Shown: positions 13,101 through 28,100 of the stretch, one piece after another | Position numbering within the stretch: position 1 is the first letter of the stretch | Layout of the letters: the number at the start of each line of letters is the position of its first letter | Origin: Chrysaora quinquecirrha | Taxonomy: Eukaryota; Cnidaria; Scyphozoa; Semaeostomeae; Pelagiidae | DNA length: 64,000 nucleotides | Direction of reading: 5' to 3' | Assembly (NCBI GenBank): GCA_014526335.1 | Contig: JACTAT010000039.1 | Location: 543,092 to 607,091, forward strand | Notes under the pieces: model-generated | What the model saw: only the letters and a program-made list of their open reading frames with translations | What the model was told of the DNA's origin: nothing | Databases searched by the model: none | Translations under genes and position numbers: made by a program

Positions 13101-16100
13101 TCTCTAGCATAATGATACCAGTCTTCGAATCAATGCTGAAAATACCTCCGTCTGGTGATGCCAACTGGTATGAGACGCGCCTATTGATACCTTGATCGGC
13201 ATCAAGGGCTTGAACCTGGCAAGCATCGCAGATACCGATGCATTTTCTCTGATGGGAACGATGTAATTATCCTGTGTGAAAATTGGCTTGTTGTCGTTTT
13301 TGTCCAGGACTTCTACAAAGACGTCTGAATAACACATGTGACCCCGGCATCTGTGACTAGAACCTGGAGCGCGAAGCGCGGAGGCGAAACGCCCAGTGGA
13401 CAGTTTTCTTATGTGTGATGCAGAGGACTGGGTCGGGGCGGGAAAACTAGAATAGAAATTGCGAATGGCGTCTTGCGTTCTTCGTGTTCTGCCACATTTA
13501 TGTTATGCAATCATAAAGGTTTAAAATTCAAATTCATGTTGCATTCATTTAAAAAAAACTTAGAAATTAATAGACTGTCTCTCTCTGATAACCGTATGTC
13601 GGTTTTTTATTATAACGTTCTTTGTTTGTGAGTATTTTGATTACTTTTTGCACAGTATCTTTGATATAAATACAAAAACAACAAGATACAAAAACAAGGC
13701 CAGAGTCCACAAGAAACGATTCAGATGTCTTCCTCTCTCAATATCTCGCAAGCGGCAAAATATGGCAAAAAAAGTTTTAACACATAGACTGACCATGCAT
13801 GAGGTAACATTTTTATGCTGAAAGCGCAAACATTCTTTAACATTCCTGAGAGAAAATTGAAAGCCGCCTGCAGCTAAGAGTTTGGTTGTAGCTTAGGCCA
13901 ACGTCTCACCATCGTACTAAAAGGGCTATAATTCGAATAAATGTAGTTTTACAATTCTTAAACTTGCACAAAAATAAAAAGAAAAGCATAATAAACCTAA
14001 TACAATCAGTCAAAAAACTTACATATCCCAGATCTAAAGTGAAAACAGTAATAACAAAATATCACTCTTCAATTTTACAAGGTCAAAAATTTCACGACAC
14101 AGCTCGATTTCGCCTCGAAGCGCAATTCGAATTTTGCATCACACATCAGAAAACCGCATTTCATTGGTCGTTTCGCCTCCCGCGCTTCGCGCTCCTGTCA
14201 TCACTATCAGCATCACTAGCCTCGATCCGTGCAACAGGAACACTGGTAACTGTCCCTTCTGTAACCTTCAGAAGATAAAACGCTTTGGAGCAAATCGGGA
14301 TGTTATCATTTGTGTCCGACACGACAATTGTGATTGTAACAGTTGTCGTAAACACACCATCATAGGCTACGATTTCAAGGGCATGACGTGACATAGTCTC
14401 TCTATCGAGTGCAGAAGCGAGGCTTATATCACCGCTGACGTGATCAATTCGAAAATGTCCAAAATCGTTTCCTGATAGGATATAGTAACGAATAGACGGA
14501 TCATTATCGGCGTCTTGTGCGAGAACAGCAGCGACGTTTTCATCGACGACATGATCTTCTCGGATCGTGAATGCTCGTCTACCGGCGACGAAAACTGGCG
14601 GTGAGTTATTGACATCAAATAGAGTGATCCGGATTGTAGTCGTATCGTAAAACCGATTACCGGTGGCGTGTTTACCGTCGATGACCTCGACATACAGTTC
14701 ATATACTGATCTTTTCTGGGTGTTAAACTTTCCAATGGTTTTATCTCTCCGGTTCTTCGGTCTACTGAGAACAGACGCTTGATTTCCTCGCTGGTTGACT
14801 TTATGAACCGGTATTTCAGATGCGAACCGCTCATATCATCAGCATCATGCGCTTTCACTTGGACTATCATTGTATTGACAGCAATATCTTCAGCAATTGA
14901 GATGTTGTATTCTTTGGACTCAAAAACAGGAGCATTATCATTAGTGTTTCCGACATTGACTTTCACAAACATATAAGCCTTCGAGTCCGGGTTTTTGACA
15001 TCGTAAGCATTGACTATTAAACTGTAGCTCTGAACAGTCTCATAATCCAGGCTTCCGGACAAGTGGATCGACCCGGTATCTTTGTTGATATCGAACACTC
15101 CGGTTGCGTTTGTGGATGGCAGGTTTCCTTTAATAAATCGGTACTTAATATCAGCGTTATCATCATCTGAGCTGGCTGCTACAGTAGCGATCCGGTAGCC
15201 GGGGAAAGTAGACTCGAGTATTTCGACTGTATGAACAGATGTTTTGAACTTCAACATTTTCTGATTCTCCGGTACGACGTTGATTCTGACTTGAGTTGAA
15301 CTCTCGCGTCCGGGATATCCGTTATCCAATGCTTTGATAGCGAATTGATATGCTTTACCTTGTGGTGTCCCAGTAAGGGTCAGAGCGCCGGTTTCTTTGT
15401 TGATTTGAAGTGGCACATTTTCACTAGAAGAAATAACATTAAAGAGTGAATTAAATATGTTTTTATGTATTTAAACAAGTGTACAGGTAATATGTGTAGT
15501 AGGAACAGCTTCAACAACAATAAAGTACTTCATGTAAACACTGTGTATGTTATGTTGCACGTTATGAACTTTCTGTATATTCTATCTATGTACGTCAATA
15601 AATACTCGTGACAAACTTAAGAACTTTCTGTTAGCTTACTTATGCACGTGTAAATTGTAACTACGCCATAAATCACATGATATGTAGAACTCTGTAAATA
15701 CTAGCTCTGTAAAGTTAGAATTTCGGTCATCTTATAATTGCAACGTTAAAACTCTGTCTCTATCTTGAGTTATTTTCTACTGCGTCACAGCAAATTCTGC
15801 TACATGAGGGGCACCAAAAAGAATATATCTTTGCTTTGGGAGAAGTCTCAGAAAAAAAAAACAGAACTACGTATAACAGAAGAATTCAGGACTTACTCTA
15901 ATCCAGATATCGAGTATATGATCTCGCCATTCTTTCCACTGTCATAATCAATTGCTTTTACAGTCAGAATCGTGCTTCCAATCTTAGTAGCACCGCTTAC
16001 GGTCGCTTCATACGATGAAAACTCGAAAATTGGATCATTATCGTTGGCATCGACTATGTTGATGGTCACTTTACCAAAGGCAAAACGACCACCTCCATCA

Positions 16101-19100
16101 GAAGCTCTAACTGGTAATACAATACGACCATCCTTTTCTTTTTCTCTGTCAAATGAGACCTGTGAAAGGAAAAGGAAATTTTATAACATAGGTTAACGAA
16201 ATGCTTCAAAAATTGGAGTCATTTTCACTCCATTTTGTAGGTTATATAAAAATCATATTTTCAAATAAGTTACTGACTTATTTTCGTGGGTGGAGATTAA
16301 AGGCCTGGCTAAACTAGGAGACATGTCGCGCACGACATTGATGTCCCTTCGGTGTCTCCCAGTTTAGCCACCTCCGAAACTTTGTAGCATGCGACAAAAT
16401 TTGTTGCAAGAGACACGCAAATGTTTCTGGGAGACAACAGAAACACTTGCCCTATCCGGTCGGGAGACATGTTTCTCGTTAATGCAAGGCATGTCGCGGA
16501 CATGCTCCGATATCTATCCATAGCTTAACTATCGAAATTTTATATTGTCTCGACTGTCTTGTATAGTGTAAATGGGTCTTTCCGATATGAAAATAAAGTC
16601 GCAACGGTAGCTATCTAGTATAATGAAGACACTTGCCCTATCCGGTATGCGTTAATGCAAGGCACGGCGCTCCTATAGCTATCAGGTATATAAACTGGGC
16701 CTCAGTTATCACCCAAAAACCTTCTCCACTAAGTTAAAAAAGAACTGATACTTAATAAATATTTACAAGACTTTGTTTATTTTCATTGCTATATAAAAAA
16801 TTTAACTTAAATTAGCTGTTAGATCCTTGATTATTCTTCTATCATATGTATTACTATGTTGTGCATTGTTTTACAATACCATTGTCTGATCCTGCTTGGT
16901 AAAAAAACAAACAAAAAAACGGAAAAAAAAATTCTATATGAAATTTACAATTGAGCTGATTTGTCTAAATTAGTGACTCTTATATGTTTTCTTTAATTGC
17001 TATGTAACTGATTTGTATGAAAATTGTAATTGATTATTGTAGTTTATATAAATTGATGCTGTTGTTACTTTTAAACTTTAATTTAGCGGCCCAGGCTTAG
17101 ATAAGCTCTGCTTCTCTTGGGTCGCGTAGAATACAAGTATTTTTATACTTACTTTTCTTTTGTAAACTTGTATTTTTAAAATAAATTTGAATTGAATTGA
17201 ATTAGCAATATTATTCTACTCACCTTACTGAGTATGTCACCAGTTGTTGGGTTGACATAGAATCGTTCTTTCAGCAGGCTGCTATCAATATAATAGGTCA
17301 CTGCTCCAAAACGGCCTTGATCATAATCATTTGCCGCAATGACTGTGATGAACGCTGGTGAACCATTCTCCTGGACATTTACCGTTTGATCCGCTGAGAC
17401 AATCACTGGACTGTGTTCATTGGCAATTTTGGATGTTAGTTTTATTACCGCTGAAGCGGAAAAGCTTTCATCTGTGCAACCAATTTCAAACTGTGCTTCG
17501 CGCGGCGGTTTTCTATTCAAACGCACAACACCAGTTAACGGATCAGCGGTGAGGAGTGTGGAATCTGTTATGACGTAGCGGATTCTAGAACCGTTCATAT
17601 GATCAGGATCGATGCATTGAACTTTGCCGATGAATTGCCCCGGTTTCTTGTATTCTCCAACTGTGAAACTGTACGTTTTCTTATCAAAATACGGGGGGTT
17701 ATCATTGACGTTCTTGATGTTGATTTTCAAGAATGTACTGCTGCTCAGGGATGGCTGACCACGATCGTTTGCATGGATTCTGAGATAGTACATCGGGATG
17801 GATTCGTAATCAAGCCCCCCTGTCACTGAGACCATGCCAGATGTCGGATTGATAGTGAACGGCACTTTCTTATCACTCAATGAGGACAAACTATAACGGA
17901 TATCAGCATTGAGGCCTTTGTCTGCATCGGTCGCTTGTATAATCGCAACATGAGTATTCTTTATTGCGTCTTCAGGAACGCTGGCAACGTACATAGGAAG
18001 AGAAAATACCGGACGATGGTTGTTGATGTCTGTAACTGTAATTGTGCACCCTGTTGTCGACCATGATCCACTGCGAGTGTCTGTTGCTTGAACCGTGAGA
18101 TTGTAAACTGGCTGGATGATGAGATCTAATGTATCGATAACTGTCAGTTCACCTGAAATTAAATAAAATTGTGACCTTAGTGCCATTGCTGCCTATAGTG
18201 GAACCTTTTTTAATGGGAATAATGGAGATAGCAAGCGGCAACAGCATAGGGCATGCTTAAACGTTAAGAATACTGTGAAAAAAATCCTTTAAATACCAGG
18301 TAGCAAGAGCTTTGAATGAGACAAAGAAATCAAGTATCAAAATATTAATTCGCAAGAGACAAATAGCGTACAACTAAACGTAGGCTATCAAAATGTGCCC
18401 TATATCAGTAGATCTACTGATGTCTACTGATTTTCTGTGTGCGGGGCAGTGCAGCACCGTACGGAGTAAATTTTGACTATTTCATTTTTTGTTGTACGGC
18501 TGGACTAGAAAAATACCTTTATGAAAACAGAGGCGTAACGAGTTGAACCATAGTCGAACTGAATTTCTATTGGCGAGGCACAGCACAGCTCGACGTAGGC
18601 ATAATAGGCTGTTTGAATCTCAAAGGCACATGTGTTCTTCATGGCCAAAGTACAGGGTCATTACTTAAAATTTAATACAACTAGATTCAGCAATGGGTTA
18701 CCTGTGTTGAAATCCAATGAAAATTGATTGTACAGGTCTCCCTTTGGAATGCTGTAGAAAACATTACGTCCTTGGGGTCCTTTGGCAGTTATTGTCCCAA
18801 CTTTTGCTCCTAATGCCGAATTTTCTGGCATGTAAAAGTGGTAGTTCTTATCAAACATAGGCATGTCCTCATTGACAACAGGCACTTCAACTGTTGTTGC
18901 TGTTGTTAGTTGTGGTTGTCCCATATCATGTGCATATACTTTCAGAATGAATTTCGCTGGAGTCTTTCCCTTTACGAATCTTTCCTTTACTGTAATGGCT
19001 CCGGTTTTGTCGTCAATAGCAAAGTTTTCAGAAGCAATCTCATACCTACAACAAAAATTAACATAATATGCATTAACTCTTTTTTTTATTATAAGAAACT

Positions 19101-22100
19101 CGTTTTATAAAAAAACTCGGTACTGAGACCAATATTGATTAAGAAACTTTCCGTTCTCGACCCAAAATTATAAGAAACTCACAGATCTCAACAATCTTTA
19201 AAATTGAAATATAGTCTCGAGAAACGAACCTCTGTCACACGTTAAGTGTTTATTTTTACAAAAATCAACTACTGCAAACGTAGATTGTATTTCTTCCTCT
19301 ATTTGTCAAATTCAAGGGTCAATTACCTGTTTTGAAACAATAAAATTTTGATCCCTAAGAAACTGCCAAGAAACTTTCAGTACCAAAATTCTCCAAAAAT
19401 TAAGAAAGTTATGCCACTGGAAAAATCTTAGTCAGTACCTTATTGGAAGAGCAAAAAACGTCAAGATTAACAGCAGAGATTGCTGCAAGGGAAACGATTA
19501 GGCATTTGGAAAAGTGTCTTATATTTTCAGAGATTCTCAGCATAAACGCTACAGTACACTGCTGGGGCCTCTCATGAAAGGCAGCACACAGAAGTACCGA
19601 ATAACTTTTCCATTCCTAGTTTATTAATGGTCTATTAGGATTGCAAATGAAATGCGGCTTTGAGGAGTATAGTTCTGTAGGCTGAATTGTGTAAGGTGAG
19701 ATGACACTCAAAACACATTGTCAACGCGGGAGGCAGAGCAGTGTGGCTAGCTTAAATCCACCGCTAGCTTAAAAGAGATTATAAAAATTTGCTAGTAGCT
19801 TCATTTGAAATATTCCACGATAAACGCTTTTAATGGTTGTAAACATAACGAGGCGGCATAAAAGCCGCTGATAAGTGAAAAGCACGAGGGTGGTCGGGGT
19901 GGTCAAGCTTAATAGACTAGTTGCGTGCGTCGTGGTCGAGCAGCCATGGCCCTCTGTCTAAACTCTCCATATCTTCTACTGTTTTAGGCCAGCCTGGGAA
20001 CTTTAGCCATTGTTAGATTTCAGACCATTAGCTACATTTTATAGACCAACTCGCAATAAGTCACTTTTGGACGAAGACAAAATTAGCTATTGAGGAAGGA
20101 GAAAGATTTCTGTTCGTCACACCAGGAGACCTTGGAGGGGTTTTTGCAGGTCAAACCAACTAAAAAGGGAGTTGGGAATCCATTGGTTCTCATCAGAAAA
20201 TCCGCAAAGAAATCGAGAATAGCTTCTGCTTGACAAATCATCCAATAGAAAATCAATAAAAAAGGTTTGTTCGAGGTAACATCAAGAGAAACGAGAGACT
20301 CGCGAGAAAAGTCACAGGCCACATCAACAGACTTCTACGTACAGGCGGTACAGACTTCTGTAGACTACATCAACAGAAACAGCAATGGAAAGGCTTCTGT
20401 GTGTCCCCACTTCTACAGGTAACCCTGAGTTGTGAGTATTTCCCTTGTATGGAACAATGTATGGGAACAAGATCGCATGCCAGCAAGTAATCCAAAGAGC
20501 TGAGCACCACAGGGTTGGATCTCCAGTGCTCTAATACTTCTGCAGTACAGGTTCAATTCTAAAGGCGGGCGCAAACCATACCAACATCGTTGGCCAACAT
20601 GTCGGCACGGTTTGCGCCCGGCTTAAGGGTACATTGGGATATGAGTAATACAGTGGAACCTCCATTAACAGACACCTATATAACGGACACCTCCGAACAA
20701 CGGACAATTTCTTTCAAAATTTAACACGGTCATTTCTTTGTAAGAGCAACAATTATTCGACCGACAAAACTTAGGTGTCCGTTGTCAACTATATTAAGGC
20801 TGAACGGTAACAAACTGTAACGAAATACGAATAGACATACCTTACGACCGAGTTAGATCCATCATCAGCATCATCAGCATGCACAGTAATCAACAATGAT
20901 CCAGGATTCGCATCAATATGTACACTTTGGTAATATGGTTCACCGGTGAAAACAGGCCTATTGTCGTTTATATCCTCAATAGAAACATTAACCATTGCTT
21001 GGGCTACCTGTGACTGGTCTCTTTGTAGATGCGCTTGGACAATCAGTATGTAGTAGGCCTGCTGTTCTCGATCGAAAATAGATCCGGTTTCTGTTTTGAT
21101 TACACCGTTTTGGGGATCTATAACAAAACCATCAGTTGGATTGACAATCGAGAACTGGATTCGTTCTCCGATTTCGTAGCCAACAACGTTCAGGATGATC
21201 AGAGTTTTGCTGTGCTTGTGATTTTCCGGAACAGAGCCGTGAAACAAATCATGGCTAAATTTCAATGAACTACCAGTGATTGGAAGCAGTGTGACTTGCA
21301 CTTGGCATGTGCTTGTGAATATCCCATCTGATGCTGATACCTGCAATGCGTATGCCTTACGTACCAAGAGCTCGGCATTCTTAGTCAGTATGACCCCAGT
21401 CTTTGGAGAGATGCTGAATTTGTCTTTATGATTCAACAACTGATACGTGATACTTCCGAATATATTCGTGTCTCCATCATTCGCTTGTACAGTAGCGACC
21501 CGAGTTCGGTTATACACTGGTGTATACAGCTGCACACGGTAGATTTGCTGGTTGAATTCTGGCATTTTATCATTGATGTCTTTCACTCTGATGCTGACCT
21601 CAGTGAAAGCAAATAGCTTTGGTGTTCCATGATCGTATGCTTGAACGTGGAATTTGAAATACTCGATTTTCTCTCTGTCCAGTACCTGAAAAGTAATACG
21701 AAATGAGTTGAACGCCTCCATCGGATACACATTCTTATGCGCCTCAAAAAGCCAAGACTATAGACATAACTATCATACTTCACTACATAACGTCACACGA
21801 ACTTAAACTTAACAACACTACACAAAAATTTACTTCACTGCACGATACTACACTACACTACACTACACTATTTTTACGGCACTATACTACATTACATTAA
21901 ATTTAATTAATCTACACAAACTACACTGCACTACACTTAACTACAATACACTGTACTATATTACACTCTGCACTACACTCGTCATCGTCATCATCAAAGG
22001 AGGTGATCTATTAGAACCGCCGTGTCCCTATTCCATTGATCCATGTCTTGTGCCCGTCTCTGGGGATCAACGAAACCCCACCCTTGAGGTCGTCCATCAA

Positions 22101-25100
22101 ACTGGTCTTCCGTCTTGTTATGGTTCTTCTGCCATAGACAGTTTTGCTTACACTTCACTGAACTACAATACAATACGATGATACACAACAATAAACTACA
22201 CCATAAAAGGTACAGTACGTACTTTGCCCTACACTCAACTCAACAACAATAAAAAACCTGCTCTACGGTAGTCAACATTGTAGTAAGCAATACTAAACGG
22301 GGCTATGTTGTACTGAGATAAAACCAATTGGTTTAAACTAAAGTCATCAAAGGACACCTCTTCAAAGCGGACCATTCAGTGAACAACTCTCTACAAAGGA
22401 CTATGACATTGGTCATACAGGTGTCCAGTATATAGACGTTCTACCGTACACTGTAACACAAAATTAAACTAAAATACAAGCACAAAACCCCACTACCAAC
22501 AAATAAAACACAGGACGAAGCATTAGGCTTACTACCTGAGTTGTACTTATCGCTATTGAATTCAATTGCAAAACACTCAAACTATCAGTTTGAACGATCT
22601 CATTTTAGTGTTAGCCTCCGTTCCATGAGCGATAACTTGGACTCAAGGACTCAGGTAATAAGTCTAACGTAGCATTCTGGAACTTCCAAAAAAGATTTTG
22701 TTACAAGTCTTAAGAATATAATGATTAAGAATGGTGAAAATCTTACTTGTCGGGTGACTAACTTTCCAGTGTTATCAATATCGAAATATCTTTTTGCACT
22801 TGATTCCAAGACTGAATAACCAATCCTAGCATTTTCACCAGAATCTTTATCAACGGCCTTGATAATCACTGGCCTATTCTGAGAATCCAATATTTCTGAA
22901 CCCCGTCCTGAGCCTTCATCGATACTGCCAGTGTATGTCTTATTGAGAAAAACAGGGGGGTTATCATTCATATCTTTGATAAAGACATTGACTTTGATTC
23001 TTTTATTGTACTTTACGCCATCCCATGCTTGAACATGGAAACTGCACATTTTGTTTACTTCAGCATCCATTGGGCCCTTGAAGAGAGCGGAATGATTATT
23101 AATCAAACAAGCGATCAGCCTCGATTTCAAATATATCATGGAGAATCCGAGCTAGGCTCTGGCTAAACGATCAAAAAACTTTGTTTGTCAAACATTTGAA
23201 ATTTTCTCGCCAAACAATATGTTTTATAGTTTGGCCGTGTCGAAAAAAAAGCTCGTCAAACAATTTTGCTTGCATCAAACTGCAAATGTCTTTGAACTTT
23301 TTCAAAATATTGCCCTTTCTTGACTGTGACTCAGGCCCTACCCGGACAGCAAAACATTGTTTTTCAAACATTTGAAATTTTATCGTCAAACAATATGTTT
23401 TACAGTTTGGCCATGTCGAAAAACACTTCTTGTCAAACAATTTTGCCTGCATTAAACCGAGAATGTCTTTTTCAAAAACATTGCCCTTTATTGACTGTGA
23501 CTCAGGCCCTGGCCAAACGGCAAAACATTGTTTTTCAAACATTTGCTTGTCAAGAAAAATGATTTACCGTTTGGCTTCGCCATAAAACAATGCTGATAAA
23601 ACATTTTTTACTTGCATAAAGTAAAACATTTTAAAACATTTTTAAAAACATCGCCCAACAAATTCTGCTTATTGGTGCTTGTCCAGCAACGTTTGGGACG
23701 GTTTCAAACGTTCAAACATTGCTGGATAAGCAAATATAAATTTTTGAACAACGCTGCTTGATCTTTTAGCAAGGGCCTTAGCTTTAGCTTACAGCTTTGA
23801 CCTGAAATAAGCAGAAGGAAAGTTTGGCATAGATTTCAAACGCTTGACAAAAACATGTAGGATGTGGGATGTGCCACTTTTATTAGAGAAAAGAAGAGCA
23901 TAAGCTGATGGCTCATTGCCAGAATTAGCAGATGCCAGTTTTGTGTGGCATTGAGGCAGAATAATACAAGGTAACTAAAGGCATTCAGAAGAGAGAATAG
24001 CATCGACAGGTACTATGTAACGCTGCCAAGTTTTCGTTGCAGAACGACTGGGTGCAATTAGATTGCAGATAAAAGGGTATGCAATACGGTAAGATGTAAG
24101 AATAGATACGAGTTCATCTTTTAATGCTATTAGTTTATTGGATTAGACAGGTTGTTAAAGAATGACGAAAGAGCGGAGAGGGATAGGAAAAGACCAGCTG
24201 AGGATTTAAAGTAATTAGCAGGAGAGATATAAAAACCTGTTAAATAGAAAATACGATGTGCTTTCTTCCAATATTCAAAATTTTCTTCTACACGCAAGCA
24301 AGAATAGCTCTTGAAGAAGCTAAGCGAGACTAAGGTAGGAGGACAAAAAACAGCCTGACTCACAATTATCGAAAGAGACATTCAGGAGCTGCAGCAACAG
24401 CTACAGATAGATGGAGCCATTCAGCTGCCCCCCTCCCCAAGATAGGGAGGGGTGAAAGACGATGCTAGTTAAATCGAGAGCGCCATGAGCCACACCTGCG
24501 CATAGTGCATCTGTAGTAGTATTACACTACAATAAACCATCCTAGGCGTACTACCTGGGTCGTAGTTACCGCTTTTGAGTTCAACATCTGGACCACTGAT
24601 CTCTAAAAAAAGATTGGGTCAAGCACCTACTGATTTTCCGTGAAGTCGTCTTTGGCAGCCATTGGAGGAGGGCAAGAACGCGCATCCTCTTTGCGCAGCC
24701 ACGAAGACAAGCAGGCCACAAGGGGCAGTTGATAGCGTAAAACTTCTTTGACGAATCGAAGGTAATACTGATCTTTTTTGGACACATAAACTACTGGCTA
24801 CTTTGAGCGATCTCGGTCTGGTGTAGGTCTCAGTTTTATGAGCGATTACTGGGGCGCAGTCTACGACCACCCCTTGAAAATCGAAAAAAAAACTGAACAG
24901 AGAAAAGAGGAAAGAATCGAAACCATCAAAAACCGAATGAAAAAGCAAACAAGAAAAGAAGAAATCCCATCGCCTGTAAAAAGGCAACATTTAAGAATAG
25001 CAACAGTCAAAATTAAAAATTGTTCTTTAAAAAAGAGCGAAAAAAGCGTGCATTATGTATCAGGTAATGCTTTTCATCATCTTAAAGATAAAGAAAACAG

Positions 25101-28100
25101 ACAGCGCATTGAATGATGGTGTGAGACCTTCATGCATTGTACTGTACAGCAATGTACCAATAAATACAGAGAAAATGTAATGTAGTGCTGTCAAAGGTCC
25201 AGAAGAGCCGCAATGATTGTGGCTACAAACCTTATGCTTGTGCAAATCAGACTGTTGTTGGAATGAGACTCAAAGCCAGGAAGCGCCTTGTCTCGGTGTT
25301 TATAAAGTTTCTTAAATCTTAATCTCAATATTTGTTTTGTACCGTAACGGCAGCGGATGATGTACATGATAAGGTCAATATTTCTCCGGTTTACACGTTC
25401 TCTAAAGCGTACAGGCCTTAAACTTTCAAAAACCTTTGTTTTTCTTATTATTGTGTATAAACGTGGGGTGAAATAACGGAACGTGTGTGTGTAGGCCACG
25501 AACAAGATGCCGCGTCTGTTAATCACGCGACGTGGGATTAATGACGAGGTTACGAATACTGTGCGTTGATTGGCTATTCAAGGAATCGGGTGAATGACTT
25601 GACGTATGAAAAACAAAGTTCGTCTATGCTGCTAAGCCACATTTCGAAAGATTTTCGGTTGATGTGAAAGGGAACACCAAGAGTTTTTCTTCGCTTTCAA
25701 TAAGAGAAACTCTTAAAAGCACTCAAGAGCAGAGAGGCAAGCCTTTTCACTTACAAGCCCAACAGTTGACCCTTTAGCCAATTCACCAGCAAACAGTTGT
25801 TTTTGACGAGACGTACAGTTATACCATAAAGAACTATGAAATAACAAAAGAACAAGGGCAGTTCAGATCAGTTCGGATAGGAAGATAAACACCTCAAAGA
25901 CTCAAAAACAAACCCCAATCGATTGCTAACCCTATGGCTAACCCTGCTGACTAACATTAATAAGTTGCTGCCAGACCACAAAACAGTTGCTTTTTTGACC
26001 CCAAACAGTTACGTCCTTGAGAAGATAGTATGAAATAAAACGTGGTCTTGAAGGACTCTATAGAAATGAACCCCGTCGTTTACTAAACTTAAACATGACG
26101 CGTGGTCAATGGGTCGTTTTCGTTCATAGGCTAATTCTGATACATTAGTCGTTCAATGGCCGTTTAGGGTGAAACTATTCACCCCTACTGGTCTGAACCC
26201 TTATAAAATCGCACGCTCGTTAAACCAATAAAAGAGGCGCTAAGATAGTAAAACTTTGCACCTAGACTAAATCTGGGCTTCTTGATTCGAATTCGGTGTC
26301 AAAAACTCTATACCTACAAATTTTGAAAAATTTCCATAATCCGAGTTGTTCATCGAAAAGGCTTATATTATAGAAACGTTTCTTAACCTTCCGGCAAAAA
26401 ATTTCTGTAGTTAGAGGTTTCGTATAGAAAAATAGGTGAACTTAAGTTATTTGTTTGGATGGTAAGTAATGTGTTAATAATATGGTTAACTGAAACTTTA
26501 TATGAAACAATCAATAATCTGCTTACCAATATCCTGGTCGCATCTGTACGACGTACCAAGCGGAATGCATTTTTCATCGTGTTTGCATGGATTGCTAGAA
26601 CAAGCTGTTATTCCAGTGCAGTCGGGGCCTAGTAATAATAAAAGGGATAAATAGCAACATCAGCAAGCAAATAGTTAGAATAGAAGTAGCGAGAATGTGC
26701 GAGGGAAATGCATAAGCGAGTTCTGTTATAGGGAAAGAGCAAAAACCCTCATCTTAGAAACATATTTCTCAAAACCAGGCTGTTCAGCTTCTAAGCAATT
26801 CAGGAATATCCACGAATGAACAGTGGGGTAATCAATCACTGTGTGTCAGTGCTTTTGAAGAAATGAATAATGTCTTCAATTTGCAATAAACAAGTGGCTT
26901 ATGGTTCAAGAGACGGAAATGGGCATGATTTCAACTGGTATATGGTGAAATTTGAAGAGAAACTCAGCCTGCCGTTACTCATAAGTTGGTTACTACCTAA
27001 CGGGAGTTTTCACTGTATGAAGTTAGTTTGGATCACCCAATAGGTTGCCAAACGCTGCCAATATTTCACAAAATATTAATTTGGCCTACGTTGGGTTAAC
27101 TGCTGGCTACATTTAGCCGGAGCCAGGTGATGTTGTATCAGCAAATATCATAGCTTTCCACTTGCTAATTTGTGGAGAATACATCGTTGCAAGCATGGAC
27201 ATTCAAAAGAAAAACAAACAAATCATACAAATAAAGGGCAAAAATATGCCTGGACATTGTTTGAAAACTTTTATTCACAAACCTTTGCTTCCATCCAGGC
27301 AAAGACAAGCGTATCCTTGTTTGACAGTTCGTTGGTCCGGTTTAACTACAGACACGCACTTCTTGTTAAAAGGACAAGGCTCGGCTGCACATTTGTCCGT
27401 AACACTGACAATAAAAGACAAGCCAAGTTTGCGTTCCAATCTCTCTTTTGACGATTTCAGTGCTTTTTCTAAGACAGTAGGCTTGATAAAACCATTCTGC
27501 AAGGAAAAAAGTATTATTTCATCTCGCTGTTCTCATTTTTACAAAAAAAAAAACAACTTAAAACAACTCTTCTGCAAAGTCGTCACAGTTTCATACGTCC
27601 ACCGTTCTTCCAAAAAATTAACTCTACATCAGTGAGAGCTCTTTATGTATAACTTAAACAACTAGACAAAATCTCAAGTCTCGTTGGCTTTGTTGTCTCG
27701 CTCTTTAGCTCTATAGCTCTGCAAAATTAAGTGGTGAATCGAACTTTAGAGACACTGTAAGGCCCTGACCAAATGAGAAAACATTGTTGGTCAAACATTA
27801 ATTGTTTTTGAAACGGAGAAAATTTTTTTTTCAATTTTCAAAACATTACTAAACGAATTCTACTTATCATGCAAAAGTGCGGGAAACAGCTAAAACATTT
27901 TTTGACGTACTTCAAAGCTTTTTTCGTGTGACACTCTTCGGAGAATAAAAGTCAGAAACAGACCGAAACAATTGACATAGGCAGAATTTATACAAAGATG
28001 CGGATCGAAAAGCACCAATCAGAAAGATAAACCGAATTGGCATTATACCCGCTTGCTTCCCAACATTTTCCCGCTGTTTCTCACAACTTAGAAATTTTGT

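Larger units (their letters stand above)
9449..26163 (-). repeat. Tandem duplication, copy A (16.7 kb)
   Basis: Direct repeat of copy B and immediately adjacent to it. Large stretches (about 9449-13360 and 21900-23700) look almost identical to copy B, while 15000-21700 and 23800-24800 differ by roughly 1-3% by eye. Relative to copy B it has lost about 109 bases next to the foldback element at 13366 and several single homopolymer bases inside exons. Confidence 0.95.

Noticed and set aside
20517..20562. SINE head at GGTTCAATTCT
   Set aside because: Only a weak B-box match, with no A box. The adjacent GGGCGCAAACC palindrome explains the local structure.
25060..25526. Possible small membrane protein on the minus strand in intron 4 (also 39866-40314)
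   Set aside because: Two overlapping frames with no recognisable motif and no splice support. Conservation between copies reflects their recent duplication only.
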